DNA of 64,000 nucleotides from Cytospora piceicola (Eukaryota; Ascomycota; Sordariomycetes; Diaporthales; Cytosporaceae), in the NCBI GenBank assembly GCA_023375675.1, contig JALQBC010000033.1, forward strand, positions 372,001 to 436,000, given 5' to 3'. Positions 38,901 through 49,944 of this stretch are shown here, one piece after another. The notes under the pieces are model-generated. The model was not told the DNA's origin, did not search any database, and saw nothing but the letters and a program-made list of their open reading frames with translations. Position 1 is the stretch's first letter. Each line of letters opens with the position of its first letter. The translations under genes and the position numbers were made by a program.

Positions 38901-39030
38901 AAAAAGGAATATAATAATAACTATAAATTTATAATAGTTATTAATACTAAGCTGTTTTAATATAATAAAAGTTTTATTTAATAACAGGCTGTTAGTATAC
39001 GAACGTTTTATAGGCGAAAAAGGCTAATAT
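35933..39030 (+). repeat. RIP-mutated repeat of unknown type flanking E1
   Basis: About 3.1 kb of TpA-rich sequence with the same RIP signature but no match to E, F or G. A plus-strand frame is open over long parts (roughly 36,000-38,000) with scattered TAA/TAG stops, for example NVINSLYILKRL and SIISEVYKLLTF. I see no RT, integrase or transposase motif. It is the target into which E1 inserted, so its left part should lie beyond E1 outside the window. RIP implies that it was repetitive. Confidence 0.6.
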
Positions 39031-42000
39031 ACTACCTGTAAAATGAGATAGAGCTTGTGTATATAAAGGAATGACTCTATTGTCGTTGTATGGTATGTCT
39101 GAACTTCCTTAATGCATTATGCTTTGGATTGCCTCGGGGAAATGATGTTTCATCGAGGTATGTACTTGCTATTGGCCACCTGGGCCTCTTCATGGGAGGA
39201 CAGGTACGCCTCACACCACCTTTGTACAGCCAACAACTGCACTGTCCGGTAAGTAATCCGAGGTCCCATTATGTTCCTTTCGAGATAAGCTTACAGCCGG
39301 GGGCTTGACGACTTGAGATGGACGCTAACACCTGACAGATCAAAGACCGAGGTTCATGGTCCACGTCACCTTATGGTACCGCCTGTTGCTGTCAGTCTGA
39401 CTTAACACAAGACGGAGGCATCTGGTGTACAACGGTACAATGTGTTCCCGATCATGGCCGTGTACAAACAAGCGCGTCACCTCCAAGAAACCCACGATAT
39501 CTGGTCCAGCTTAGTGACTGTTGGTCTCAACCAATTTGATGTCGACCGGCTCTTTTCGATAGACCTCGCCATAGGAGTTCGTAGTTGGGTAGCTCGCTGG
39601 CATAGAGCTCTTACAGCATCAGTCTGCTATGTTCTTCAAGCATAGGTGGGTGGCTTCCTGCCCGGGCGTCCTCGAAGTTGGAGCCGGCGGGAACGCCTGG
39701 CGAAACCAGTGGCTGCCAAACGGGATCCGATGCTAATATAGTCCACGAAAAGGGGCTGCCACCTTATGACTGTCGTACATGGTGGTCTTACGGGTTCTGT
39801 GGCCCAACGATACTGGTCGGATCTGAGGATCAGCGAAACAACACCCGCTGGGGTTAGCCGTCTATGACCAGGAGATGTCGGGCGGCATTGTTTTCTGTCA
39901 CATAGAACCAACCCCGGAAAGTTTGTGTGAGGCTTTCTCCTTGATATTTCCAACAAAATCTGGTTATATTTGACAGATCTTTTCGAGCAAACTATCGCAC
40001 CGTACTGGCAACGTTGCTGCCAACATCGGGGATTGTGGCATGATCTCACACATCACCGGTCAAGCGTTCTGTGACAGCGCAAGAAGTACCCTTGCATAAA
40101 ACACCCAAGAAAAAAAGAAGAAGGGGAAAAGGGGGGAGGGAGGTGAACGTTGCAATACCGAGAGTGTTGCCGTGGCCTTCAACTTTACGTACCGTGCAAC
40201 CAGAATGGGTTGCTCAAATAAAGTGATTTAGTACCTTCTCCCAATGGCATTGACCACATTGTTAAGCCTGTGTTATACACGCAATAGTCGAAGTCATCTT
40301 CCAAATCTAGCCACCACCACCACCAGAAGAAGAACTACGACAGTCATACATCCAGCGAGAGAGACAAGGCCACAACTTCTTCCAGCACCGCTGTACCGCG
40401 CAGGCTCAGCTTCCCCTACGTCGTCGGCAATCTTGTCCTCGGCGACTCCCTGCAAACATACACAGCCGCCTCTGCTGACAGATGGGGCAACCTCCAGCCC
40501 CCGAGCCAGGAGGCGCGACTACGAAAGGGGCGTGTGATAAGCCCCGCCTTCCGCCGGCAGGACGGTCGGCTCACCTCGCTGCCAGGAGGTTCATCTACGG
40601 ATGGGGCAGGCCAGACGGCTGGGGGGGACCGCAGGTCGTATATGGGGGTTGAACCGTGGTGACCCGTCTACCACCATACCCGTGCAGCAAATACATGGAA
40701 CCATTCGAGACTTACACCGTCTTCCGCGGTTGGTGCTTCCTGCCTGTGATGTACGTGGGGAGTGACACAACGACCACCAACTTCAACGGTGCTGACCCTC
40801 AAGCCCTTGTGTTGTGTTAGGCCTTGCAATTGGGGTCCGAACAGGGAGGACACGCCAGCCTGGCCGGCTCGAGGGGGAGGCTCTACGCGGCTGGGAAGGA
40901 TGCAGACTGGGTTGGCCGGCTGGTTCCGCAGTGCATACAGGAACCCACATCCTGATATTCAGACATGCAAGGTGCCCGGCCGGGTCTCTGCCTCTCATCT
41001 TGGGCCTGATGGGTCCTCTCTCAGGCTGACGGGCGAGCCGCGGATGCCTTCACGCAGGGGCTCTGGCGAGGCGGGAGTTGGCATGGTCCACGATGGACAT
41101 ATCAGAGCAAACGCCCCCTGTATACCCTATCCCCCGGGAGGAGATCGTGGCCTTGTGTTGTGTAGGGGGTGAATTGCCAACATATTATTATGAGCAGGAG
41201 ACCCGCTTAGTCCCGGACCAGATGACCTCCCCAGGGGAGTTGTCGTTCATATATGTTGTGATGAAACTGACAATAGCATGAGGTCCACCGTACATGTTAC
41301 GGAGCTTTGAGACTGGTGGAATTATCGTGCGCCGACAGCCAGCAAGACTGAGGTTGCCATTTTCCCTTCTCAGACAACACTGGGCTCTTATCAGCTGCAT
41401 TTATGCAGTACTGTGACAATTTGCCCCAGTACTTTCCTCATCTGTCAAGAGCCCGCGTACGTCGCCGTCGATGGTCAAGAAAAGCTTAGGCTGAGAAGTA
41501 TGGAGATAGCCTGAAAGCCTGGTACTTAGCTGCCTCGCCTGCCATTGCTGCTTTCCCTTGTGACCCCTGAGTACACCTAGACGGGGAGTCGTCCATGCTC
41601 ATCATCCTCACAGTCATGAACCCTGCGTTACATGCACCAGGGCGAGCACCACAAAATAGGCCTGGACCGATCGTTCTGGCTGGATAGACCTTGAGGCCCC
41701 GTTCTCGCGACTGAGAAAAAACAAGGACGGTCGCCAGCAACAGTCAGGTCAAGCAGATGGACGGACCGTCGAAAAGAGCCGTGCAAATCGTCTCGCTCTG
41801 GGCTACGTCCAGTCACCTGTCCGGCCAAGCGCCCCCCTTGATGGCAGAGGACGAAGGACGGGGGGGGGGGTGGGCTTACAGTAGCTTGATACCAGAAGAG
41901 GAGAGACAGAGTGAGGAGAGGAGCAGAGCAACTCCCCCGGGGAGATCAGGATGCTAAGGCATATCTTTCCATGGATGACAAGGGGAGAAGAACGGTCCCG

Positions 42001-43102
42001 TCTTTCTGCTGCTGCTGCTGATAACCGGTCAATCGGCGCCCGCTGTGCAGTATCCCCGTCCCCCGATACCAACCCCCCCGGTCCCATGGTGTGCAATTTT
42101 GATAGACCGATTACTAGTAGAACGGGGGGCTCATGTGGGCCCATGAGCAGTTCTGGACGTCCCTTCCCACGTACCGGGGAAACAAAGCCGGAGAGGGAAG
42201 GGAAGGGTTCCGGGCCCAGAAATCCAGGACGTGGGCATCCATTGTTATGTTAGGAGCACCCAAACACGCCCACATGCATCTCAGATCCCATCCCTGGCGG
42301 CTCCTGCCTCTGGACCTGGAAGTTGGACCTGGAACTTTGGAAAACCCTAGCTGCCCCCGCCGCCAGCCCAAGAGAAAGAAGTTCAGGTTTTCGTAATGCC
42401 AGTCCACCACGCCAGGGCTGGCCAGGGAGGCCAGGGAGGCAGGACCGGAGAAAGGGCGACGGGTGACGGGTGGAGGTTGGGCGTTTTTTATGTATGTTAA
42501 AGTCGGGTTGGTCCGAAATGTCACCATTCTGTGGACCCATTCCGCCATCCCACACATATAGGTACTAAGTACTCCGTACATACCCTTAGATAGGTACCTA
42601 CTAACCCGCATCAAAAATATTCACACCCCATTGATAAGCCTGCACAATCTGCTCTCCCCTGTTGGGAATCGTACCGTGAGAGTTCATGCGTCTGCCTTCG
42701 TACCGAGGCCAAACATCGTGAGTTTGACAGCTGCATCGTGACATCAGCGTGGTTCATATCACAGGTCCTTGGAACGTGGCACTCGCGGGTGGGCTTCGAG
42801 GGGGCACAATCTCTTCATCGTAGTAATAAGTACGTACAAAAAGATGGTGGCGACGGGGCTAGAACCACATACATCCGAAAATGGGGCCCGCCGTGATCTG
42901 CAGCTTCGAGTTCTTCTCGCTGATTAGATTCTCTGCTTTATGTACTTGGGATATTTTATCTACGCGTTCCTGCCCACCTGCCCAACCTGGGATGTACGCA
43001 AGCTGGCCTTCATACTCTCTTTCCGTTCCTTGCCTCATTTTGCGCCGTCATGATACTCCGACCTGCCGAAATGTTCATCTCTTGGAATTATCAACACGTG
43101 CG
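39031..43102. other. Gene-free stretch next to the repeat block
   Basis: Normal base composition without RIP. Several short open frames exist on both strands (up to 166 codons) but none shows a domain, a convincing intron pattern or a compositional gene signal. The best-looking frame without an ATG runs about 40,286-40,660 (pieces PYVVGNLVLGDSLQTYTAAS and QPPSQEARLRKGRVISPAF). It could be an eroded gene fragment, but I do not recognise it. 40,120-40,140 is purine-rich and 41,861-41,870 is a short poly-G. Confidence 0.5.
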
Positions 43103-45559
43103 CTACATCAGCCCCGCGTGTCTGGTCGGATCCGGATCCATCCAATCGCCAGTGTACCAGCTCGATGAGTCCATGGCAAAGGGTTCCAGCCCGCCCATTC
43201 CAAAATTCGAGCCGTCCAGGGCCCCCTCGAAGGCATTGCTGAGGTTGGACGTTACGCCAGCTATCATGCCAGCATGAGCACCTGGTAGGGGTTCGTCCTC
43301 GCGCGGTAGCCCGGGCGTTTGCACCTGCATTTGCGCTGTGGGAGCTCCCTGCGGCTCCTCGGTACCCATGGCCTGGCCTGGTTCTTCGACTTGAGGTGGT
43401 GGGTTTTGTGGAATCGCCGGGTTGTACAGCTGGTGTGTCACATCTGCCTCCTGCAGCGCATCCCGCTGGAGCATGGGGTCGACCGCCACTGACTCCTGGT
43501 TTGCAGGAGTTCCCGAGACCGATGTGGTGGTGCTTGGGGTTGTTGGCCTCACCCAGCCGGTCTCCATGAGCTTCTCAAGAACTTCGGCCTAGAATCGAAC
43601 AGTCAGCGTGGTGAGCCGAAGTTGTACTAACGTGCAGTACGGCTCTTTCAGCAATGACAGAGAGAGGTAAGGGCAACTTACAATGGCTCCTGCGGCGGGG
43701 CCCGGGGCCGACTGCTTGGCGACCTTGAGACAGCCCGTAGCCATCTCGGCCACAGCGGCATATGAAATGTCGAAGTCATCTCCACAGGTCGCGAGGGTGT
43801 AGTATAGCGTATTGGCACATTGGTAACTCAACACGGGCAAGTCCAGGTCAGAAACTGGAACCCCCTTCTCGAATTGAAGCACCACAGCGAACATTTCAGC
43901 CATGGCCTTGGCATGCTCGAAGCATCGTGTTTGGCAATACTTGACAAAGGCAGGATCCAGCGAATCAATCGCCTCCTTGGACAGGGACTCTCTCCTTCCC
44001 ACTAATGCGATCCGGTACAGGTCACAATGGCACTGCTGCCACCAGAGGTGTGTCATGAGATATACACACAATCGAGGATGATACGCTCGCAGTCGGAGGT
44101 TGGCTTCGTTCCATTTGAAAGGTACCGGCAGCCGGTCTTCAAAGGCGTCCAGAGCTGCTTGGAGCTCCTTGCACCTGCGTGGAAGCCCGTCCAGGTCTAT
44201 TTTACCTGAATGTTCATCCACAAGGCCTTTGGTGAAGGCCAATATCCTACTCCGAATCCACTGGATGCGGATGTGAAGCGCGAGGAATCCGACGTTATCC
44301 GAAAGCGGGACAAGACTGCCGTCGGGTCGAGGTGGTGGAGGAGCCAGAGATTCCGTGACTTCAGGCAGGTCGTATTCGAAGTTGCGCTCGTTGCACGGTA
44401 ATTTCAGATCTATCCTCTCGGGTCGATTGGCCCATAATGTGAAGTCAACCTGACCAGCAGCCATGCCGATGTCGATCATGAACAGGGACCACATCAGCCG
44501 GCGGCGCGACTCCTGGGCCAGAAAGCAGAGTCGAGGGTTTTCGTGGTTTAGGCGCAGGGAAGATGCGAACCGGGATACCAGCCCTGTGAGCATGAAAGCG
44601 TCGGAGAAGCGGCGGAAAAAGATGCGATGCTTGATGATGAGGATCATGGCTTGGACCTTGAGCACAGATGGCTGGTCCAGGTCTCGGAGGATGAGGAGCT
44701 CCGCCATGCTGATGCACCTGTTGCCGTATTCGCGAGCGCCATGGCCGAGGTCGGTTAGCGTGGAGGTGATGCCAATGAGGGCTAGGAGGAGTGGCCGGTC
44801 CATGGAGCCGGAGTGATATCTCTGCATCAGCGAGGCCTGGTGCAAATAGGAGAAGAGAGGGATGTGGTGGATGTGGCGGAAGAACTTTTCGAAGGTGCGG
44901 ATGACTAGGGACTCCTCAGGAGGCGGGAGATGGCGAAGGCTGGCATAGCCGTTGCTCTCGAGATGGTCCGAGGCGCTACGACTCTGATCAGACAGGTAGC
45001 CATCTCTACAGGCGCCGGAGCCGAGCATGCCGGAGGCAGAGTCACTCATGAGGGAGTCACGGCCATGCAGGGAGGCTGATGCGCCCGGGGTGGTGGTGAG
45101 CCTGGATCGTTTAGATGGCCGGTAGACGCAGTCGAGACCGTGGTTGCGACACCTGTCACACTTGGGCATGGTGCCGCTGCATTTTGCCTTCCTGGAATGG
45201 CAGCTCTGGCAAGCCTGGCGGACTCGGCGGCGAGGAGGATGGGAGGCGACGGCATGGATGGTGAGGGCGTCGCTGGCTGCCGAGACGGCGGAGGCGCCAT
45301 CGGGGTTCATGATGATGCCGGGGGCGGCGCCGTTTGTGTGGTGATGATGGTGAGAAACGCAATCGTCATAGGAACAGGTGAAACCAAGGCGCATGCAGTT
45401 GTTGCAGATGTCACGGTTCCCATCGCATCGGACCTTGCGTGCGCGACAAGTCACGCACGTGTTAGAAGGCTTCTTGGACGGGTTGGAGATGTTCATCAGT
45501 ATGTGTATATGAGAGTATGACAGTGGGTTCACAGGCTGATTCGGATCCGGACCCTTCAT
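43103..45559 (-). CDS. Zn(II)2Cys6 transcription factor with two tandem zinc clusters
   Basis: A predicted nuclear regulator of 787 residues in two exons: 45,559-43,682 and 43,588-43,103, with a 93 bp intron GTAAGT..TTCTAG in phase 0. Two perfect C-x2-C-x6-C-x6-C-x2-C-x6-C binuclear clusters are visible: CVTCRARKVRC..CNNCMRLGFTC at residues 35-62 and CQSCHSRKAKC..CDRCRNHGLDC at 117-144, joined by a linker with five consecutive His. From about residue 220 (EESLVIRTFEKFFRHIHH) a fungal-specific regulatory domain (Fungal_trans type) follows; the last 160 residues are Pro/Gln/Glu-rich and probably disordered. I chose the first in-frame ATG (45,559). The frame is open to 45,808, but that codon is GTG. 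ATG 45,496 (13 residues before the first cluster) is an alternative start. Target genes are unknown. Confidence 0.88.
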
Positions 45560-46181
45560 GTGAGTGACCGATCGATGAGGTGACGTCTTTTTTTTTGTGT
45601 AGGCGCCGCTCGACGGAGGAGCGGTTCCAAATCGAACGCGGTGCGAGCGGTGCGAGCAAGGAGCAAGCAAGCAACAGCAATGGGCACGGGAGATGTGTCG
45701 GCGAGTCAAATTGGCGTCGATCTCAGTTGCGAATGGGTAGAGCGGATAAGCCTTGGTGTGGCGGCGGGCTGGCGGGGCGATTGAAGCGTGGGCGTGGGCG
45801 TGGGCCACAGTGGCAGAATGGTAACGTGCCTCTCCTTTTTTTTTTTTGGTACCCTCGGGTTCGAAGAGGAGGGAAGTCCAAAGTCGAAGCTATGTTGTCC
45901 GGATCCAAACGTTGTCGGCCTTTTTCGCGTTCCTAGTGTCCACTCCCAATGGCCAGGCTGTTGATGTGAGTGGCAGTTGACAAACTATGCTGGTCCCTGG
46001 CTTTGACTCGACTCGGCGGCGGCCGTTGGGATGTGGGATGTGGGATAGACAGGATGGACCGGACAGGATGGATGGGGTGGGATGGAAGGGTTGTCTGGTC
46101 CGTGTCCTTGTCTTGGAAGAGTGAATTGTGGGGTGGAGAGAGAGAGGGTCAATGTTCTGACACCAGTTGACCGGTTGACCT

Positions 46182-46210
46182 GGGGATGGGATGGGATGGG
46201 ATGGGATGGG
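46182..46210 (+). repeat. (GGGAT)n array, G-quadruplex-capable
   Basis: Six G3-4 runs separated by AT. Four GGG runs with two-base loops satisfy the usual G-quadruplex rule. It lies about 620 bp upstream of the zinc-cluster ATG; the G-rich strand is the template strand for that gene. Confidence 0.8.
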
Positions 46211-47418
46211 CAGTAGTGTCCGGATTATTTGGATGTTGAGTAAGTGGAATGAGTAATCAGCTCTTCTCACCAGTCAGTCAGTCAGTCTCCCACACCGGCA
46301 TGGGCAACAAGGTCCCAAGGTCCCATGCGCCGCAACTGTTCCCAACAACCAGCAAGAATAATAAGGGAAAGTCGCGGTCAAGTGTCAAGTGTGGTCGAGA
46401 GAAGAACCAGAGGTGTCGTTTTGATGATGATGGTAATTATGATGATGATGAGTAGGGGTGTGACGTGACGTGAACTTGACTTGACTGTACTGTGGGATTT
46501 TGACACCGGTCGGCCAGTCCGGGGGTTCCTCTTTTGACTTTGGTTCGGCGTCGAACCAGCAAAGTGGATGCGATGTGTTGTGTGTGCTCTGTGTTTGTGT
46601 GTGGCCGGCTCAACAAGCAGCTAGCTCGACGAAACGTTCTTGTTTTGTTAATCTGGAATTCGCGGGGAAGAAAGGTCCCGGGGTAACAATTAAAGTATCG
46701 ATCAGATAAAGTTGAGGCTCTCTCATCCGGTAACGACCATGGAAAGTAGAACCTGAACGGGAACAAACGGTGGGAAAGCTTAATAATAATAAAAAAAGGG
46801 GCGGGACAGAAAAAAATACCGATGAGGACAGACAAGACAACTTTGGAAGAAGAGACTGTTTTGTTGTGTCCCGGGAATACACACGCACACGTGAGCAACA
46901 AATATTGTGTACTTGATCAAGTAGACGTTTCGTTTCCGGTGTGGCTGACGGCAGAAATGGACAGTACTGTGCACAACACAGTACCTACCTAGGTAGATAC
47001 CTAAGTGAGAGGAAGAGAGTTACCGTATGATATGAATGAACAAACGGCAACCAATGTTGGGTGGTGACTGAAGGTGAAGAGGAATGTGTATTGGATTGGA
47101 TTGGATTGGGTTCGATGAAGCTGATTTGATCGTCGATGTGGTCGTGTGTGCTCGCTCTTGTTCGGGTTTGTTGAATCGGACTCTTTCCTCGATCTTCAAT
47201 CCAGAAAACTGCCCAGCTGGTCTTTGGGCCCGCCTTTCCGTCTCCGTCTTCTGGTCTTGTTCTCTCCCAAGGAACAAAAAGCTCCGATGTGATTCATCAG
47301 AATGTCCTTTTTTGGTGCCACCTTCCCCATCTTTTCCATCTTTTCTATTCCTCCAGTGCAGATGCATCGTTTGTGGGGAGGGCAGCTAGGTACCTACCTT
47401 AGGTACCTACCTTAGGTA

Positions 47419-47458
47419 CATACAGCATACAGCATACAGCATACAGCATACAGCATAC
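47419..47458 (+). repeat. 7-bp minisatellite (CATACAG)n
   Basis: Five full units plus a partial sixth, without mismatches, in the intergenic region. Confidence 0.92.
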
Positions 47459-48137
47459 GCCTTACAGTAGCAGCGGCAGCAGGCGGCAGGAGGCAGGCAC
47501 AGCACCTCGAAGCAGCACACTAGAGCACACTAGAGCACACCAGAGCACTCTAACATATACCAATACATCAAGCGGCCGGCGGGCAGGCAGGTGCTTCCTC
47601 TCTGCCTCTCTCAGCCTCTGTCATCTGTTTCTGCAGCTACTATCCCTGGTCTGTCCTGGGATGCCGCCCCCCGAAAACGCTTGCTCTTGCCGCTTTAGCG
47701 CAGTCACCTAACCCCAGCTAAGACTTGCGTCACCAGAACCCTGGCATCTACATACACTGTACTTACCTAGGTATGTACTAGGCCTGCCAGGTATGCACTG
47801 TAATGTGAACCCTGACAGCCTTAATAACCCCAGACAGGCCCCCAGGCCCCCTCCCCCGGGATACGTTGTATGTATGTACCGGTACCTGTAAATCTGGTAG
47901 GTCCCCTGGTCCCTTGGTACCCAGGTGGGCATTTGGGATACCAGTGGTACCTTGGTACCTAGGTAGATGTGGGGTAGTTGTTGCCTACCTAGGTACCTCA
48001 ACCCAATTGTGACATCGGGGCAGATCTGACATGTCGACGACGACGACAGTTCACCTCCAATCCCACCCACCCTAGCCTAGCAGGCCAATATGCCAACTGG
48101 TACTTGGCTAATACCTATTGTCTACCTAGGTCTCTAC

Positions 48138-48149
48138 CTACCTAGGTAG
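48138..48149. repeat. Palindrome CTACCTAGGTAG at the hydrolase stop codon
   Basis: A perfect 12 bp palindrome that contains the TAG stop (48,142-48,144) of the minus-strand hydrolase. The same 12-mer occurs at 46,985-46,996 and 49,650-49,661 and, flanked by G and C, at 51,436-51,447. Confidence 0.85.
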
Positions 48150-49187
48150 ATACCACCAACAGCTCGTCAAGCATCTCCTCCATCGGCCCGAGGAAGATGG
48201 ACAGATGCCCTTCGCCCTGGAGCAAGTGCGTCTTCAACTTCTCATGTGGAACATGCTTGGCCAGCCACTCCCCGTGGCCAAAAGGCACATTCCTGTCCTC
48301 GCTTCCATGGTACAGAAACACCGGCACGTCGATCTCACTCAGCTCAAAGCCCCAAGGCTGAACAAACGACAGCATGTCGTCCACTCGCCCGTCCGAGTTG
48401 ATCTTGTAGGCTTCGCGGCCTGATTCCACGAGGTTTTGGCCCATCGCATGGTCTTCCAGCAGTGCCTTCCGGTCCACGTCAGGAAGGAGGCTCGACAGCA
48501 CCTCCGTCAACCGCTTCACGTCTGCTGCCAGGATCCCGGGTCTCTCGGCGTTGCAGTATGTCTGCAGTTCCTCTTCACCCTTCAGCGCAACGCCAATCTC
48601 CTCGACGTCTGTTTCACGGCGTTGTTAGCTAAACCAAAATTACGCTCGGAAATCGAATAGGTTTGGAAAAGTCCCCACTGACTGAGCTTGCCCTGACCAG
48701 CGTGGAAATCGAGGCCCTCGGCATGATAGGGCGCCTGGCCAGCAACGACCAGCGAGGCAATGCAACCAGGCAATCGAGCTGCGCAAGCCAGTGAATGGGG
48801 TCCTACAGTCGTCGCCTTGATTAGCAACCACCATGTTTAGGGAACGATGCATGTATGCCAAGGACAAGAGAAGGAAGATGGGTTACCGCCGCCGCTCCAT
48901 CCGCCAACCACACACTTCTCGATCTCCAGGTGCACGAGGAGAGCTTCGATATCCCCCACCACGTCAACAATTCGCCTGCCCTTGTTCCTGGTCGACCCTC
49001 CATAACCGGCTCGTGACATGGTGATGAGCTTGATCCCCTTCTTTTCGCAGGCGGCTCTCATCGTTGAGTTCACCAGGTATGCGCCAGGCGTACCATGGAT
49101 GAAAACCATGGGCAAGCCATCTTCCGCCCCTGAGATGAGGTAGTCGAGCTTGCGTCCGTCGGGGAGGGTCAGTATTTGAGGGCCCAT
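48142..49187 (-). CDS. Alpha/beta hydrolase family protein
   Basis: Predicted 295-residue serine hydrolase in three exons: 49,187-48,887; 48,802-48,683; 48,608-48,142. Introns are 84 bp (GTAACC..TGTAG) and 74 bp (GTCAGT..AACAG with a GCTAAC branch site). The fold signature is complete: oxyanion HGTPG at residues 31-35, nucleophile elbow GWSGG with Ser98, acid Asp245 in GSEDR, and His275 in GEGHL. There is no signal peptide, so it is likely cytosolic. The 295-residue length is normal for small epoxide hydrolase or esterase-like members; substrate cannot be told. The first intron falls exactly within the nucleophile elbow. It is divergent from the MYND gene (757 bp between starts). The last codons and stop lie in a repeated palindrome, so the C-terminus could be recently altered. 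Confidence 0.87.
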
Positions 49188-49944
49188 TGCGCGCTGGTCG
49201 ACTTGTAACAGGTGACGAGCGAGTGTTGCCTGTTTATCCTCTCCCTTTCAGACGATGCATCCTGAGATCGTTTATGTACTGAAGTGGACAATGTACACTA
49301 ATCCCCATGGAGAAACCGGCAGTGCGTCAGCTATGAATGCCTGCGGGTTTCCGGCACGGATTTGAACTTGATGGCATGGGCAAATATATCCGAGATCCAA
49401 AGACATTTATCAATCCTTTAGGATCCAAGCCCACCTTCAAAAACGACGGGGATGCGAAAGCGCTGGTATAACGAATGGGGTTATCAAGGTTACCCTAGGC
49501 TAGGGTATTGGTAATTCACCCCTTCCTCATACCACGTGGGTATTCAGTACCTAGTAAGGAATGACCTGCTTAACAGTACCTAGATAATAATTATAAGAAC
49601 GTGGAATTTACAGGCAGTGTATGGAAAGGGTGTTTGTCAACGTAGCTACCTACCTAGGTAGCTGCAAGCAGTAGGTGACTCCCCCAGAAAACATTTGACG
49701 GGCGAAGTAGGGTTAGGGTTAATCCCCCCCGGCCCCCGCGGCTAGCGAGTGAGGCCTTGAAAAGTTCCGGGAGTCAGAAGATTGCCTGGGGGAGTTATTT
49801 CAGATCGTCGGCAAACGAAGGGATCAAACGAGGTACCAAGCAAACGAGATTTAAATACCGTCAGAGAATCCCCAGTGCCCATCTTGACTCCATACACCAA
49901 CCACATCAGAATATCCCTTGCCTCGTGTACGAAGCTGAGTCGCC
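49188..49944. promoter_or_regulatory. Divergent intergenic region between hydrolase and MYND gene
   Basis: 757 bp separating two head-to-head starts, so it must hold both promoters. It contains the palindrome at 49,650-49,661, a telomere-like TAGGGTTAGGGTTA (49,708-49,721), a C/G-rich stretch after it, and a TTTAAATA box near 49,850, about 95 bp before the MYND ATG, which might serve as a TATA element. Confidence 0.5.
49708..49721 (+). repeat. Short interstitial telomere-like sequence
   Basis: TAGGGTTAGGGTTA equals just over two units of the TTAGGG repeat used at most filamentous fungal telomeres. It is too short to mark a telomere and may be chance. Confidence 0.5.

Larger units (their letters stand above)
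1..39030. repeat. AT-rich RIP-mutated block of nested retrotransposons
   Basis: The whole stretch is extremely rich in TpA, while CpA and TpG are almost absent and CpG is retained. This is the known product of fungal RIP, which converts C to T (mainly in CpA context) on both strands of duplicated DNA. No intact coding frame exists in it; TAA and TAG stops lie where CAA, CAG or TGG would be expected in retroelement proteins. Inside it I resolve four LTR elements (E1, E2, F, G) and one unassigned repeat (35,933-39,030). The right border is sharp: within a few tens of bases near 39,030 the sequence regains normal TG and CA content. Confidence 0.96.
45560..48141. promoter_or_regulatory. Leader/promoter region of the zinc-cluster gene and gene-free spacer
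   Basis: 2.6 kb without a supportable gene. The part next to 45,559 is likely 5' UTR and promoter of the minus-strand regulator; short upstream open frames exist, but I could not define transcript ends. It holds a (GGGAT)n G-run array (46,182-46,210), a 7-bp tandem repeat (47,419-47,458) and several copies of the CCTAGG-centred palindrome (for example 46,985-46,996 and 47,985-47,995). CAG/GCA-rich repeats occupy 47,460-47,500. Confidence 0.5.

Noticed and set aside
1..39030. Cytosine-methylation decay (CpG loss) as the cause of the AT bias
   Set aside because: CG dinucleotides are plentiful, while CA and TG are missing; this is the RIP pattern, not CpG deamination.
1..39030. Centromere or mitochondrial DNA as explanation of the AT-rich block
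   Set aside because: The block is fully explained by defined, nested LTR elements with target duplications; no mitochondrial genes are present. Being part of a pericentromeric region cannot be excluded.
42114..42614. 166-codon minus-strand frame in the gene-free region
   Set aside because: No recognisable domain and overlapping frames of similar length on both strands; composition gives no support for coding.
45560..45808. N-terminal extension of the zinc-cluster regulator starting at 45,808
   Set aside because: The codon at 45,808 is GTG, not ATG. The first in-frame ATG is at 45,559, so the extra 83 codons are taken as untranslated leader.
47360..48100. CRISPR-like or other regular repeat array around 47.4-48.1 kb
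   Set aside because: The repeats are short palindromes and a 7-bp minisatellite with irregular spacing; there are no spacers of constant length, and the host is a fungus.
48676..48682. Alternative 5' splice site GTGGGG for the second hydrolase intron
   Set aside because: It would shift the frame of the last exon; GTCAGT at 48,682 preserves it and leads into the conserved Asp and His motifs.
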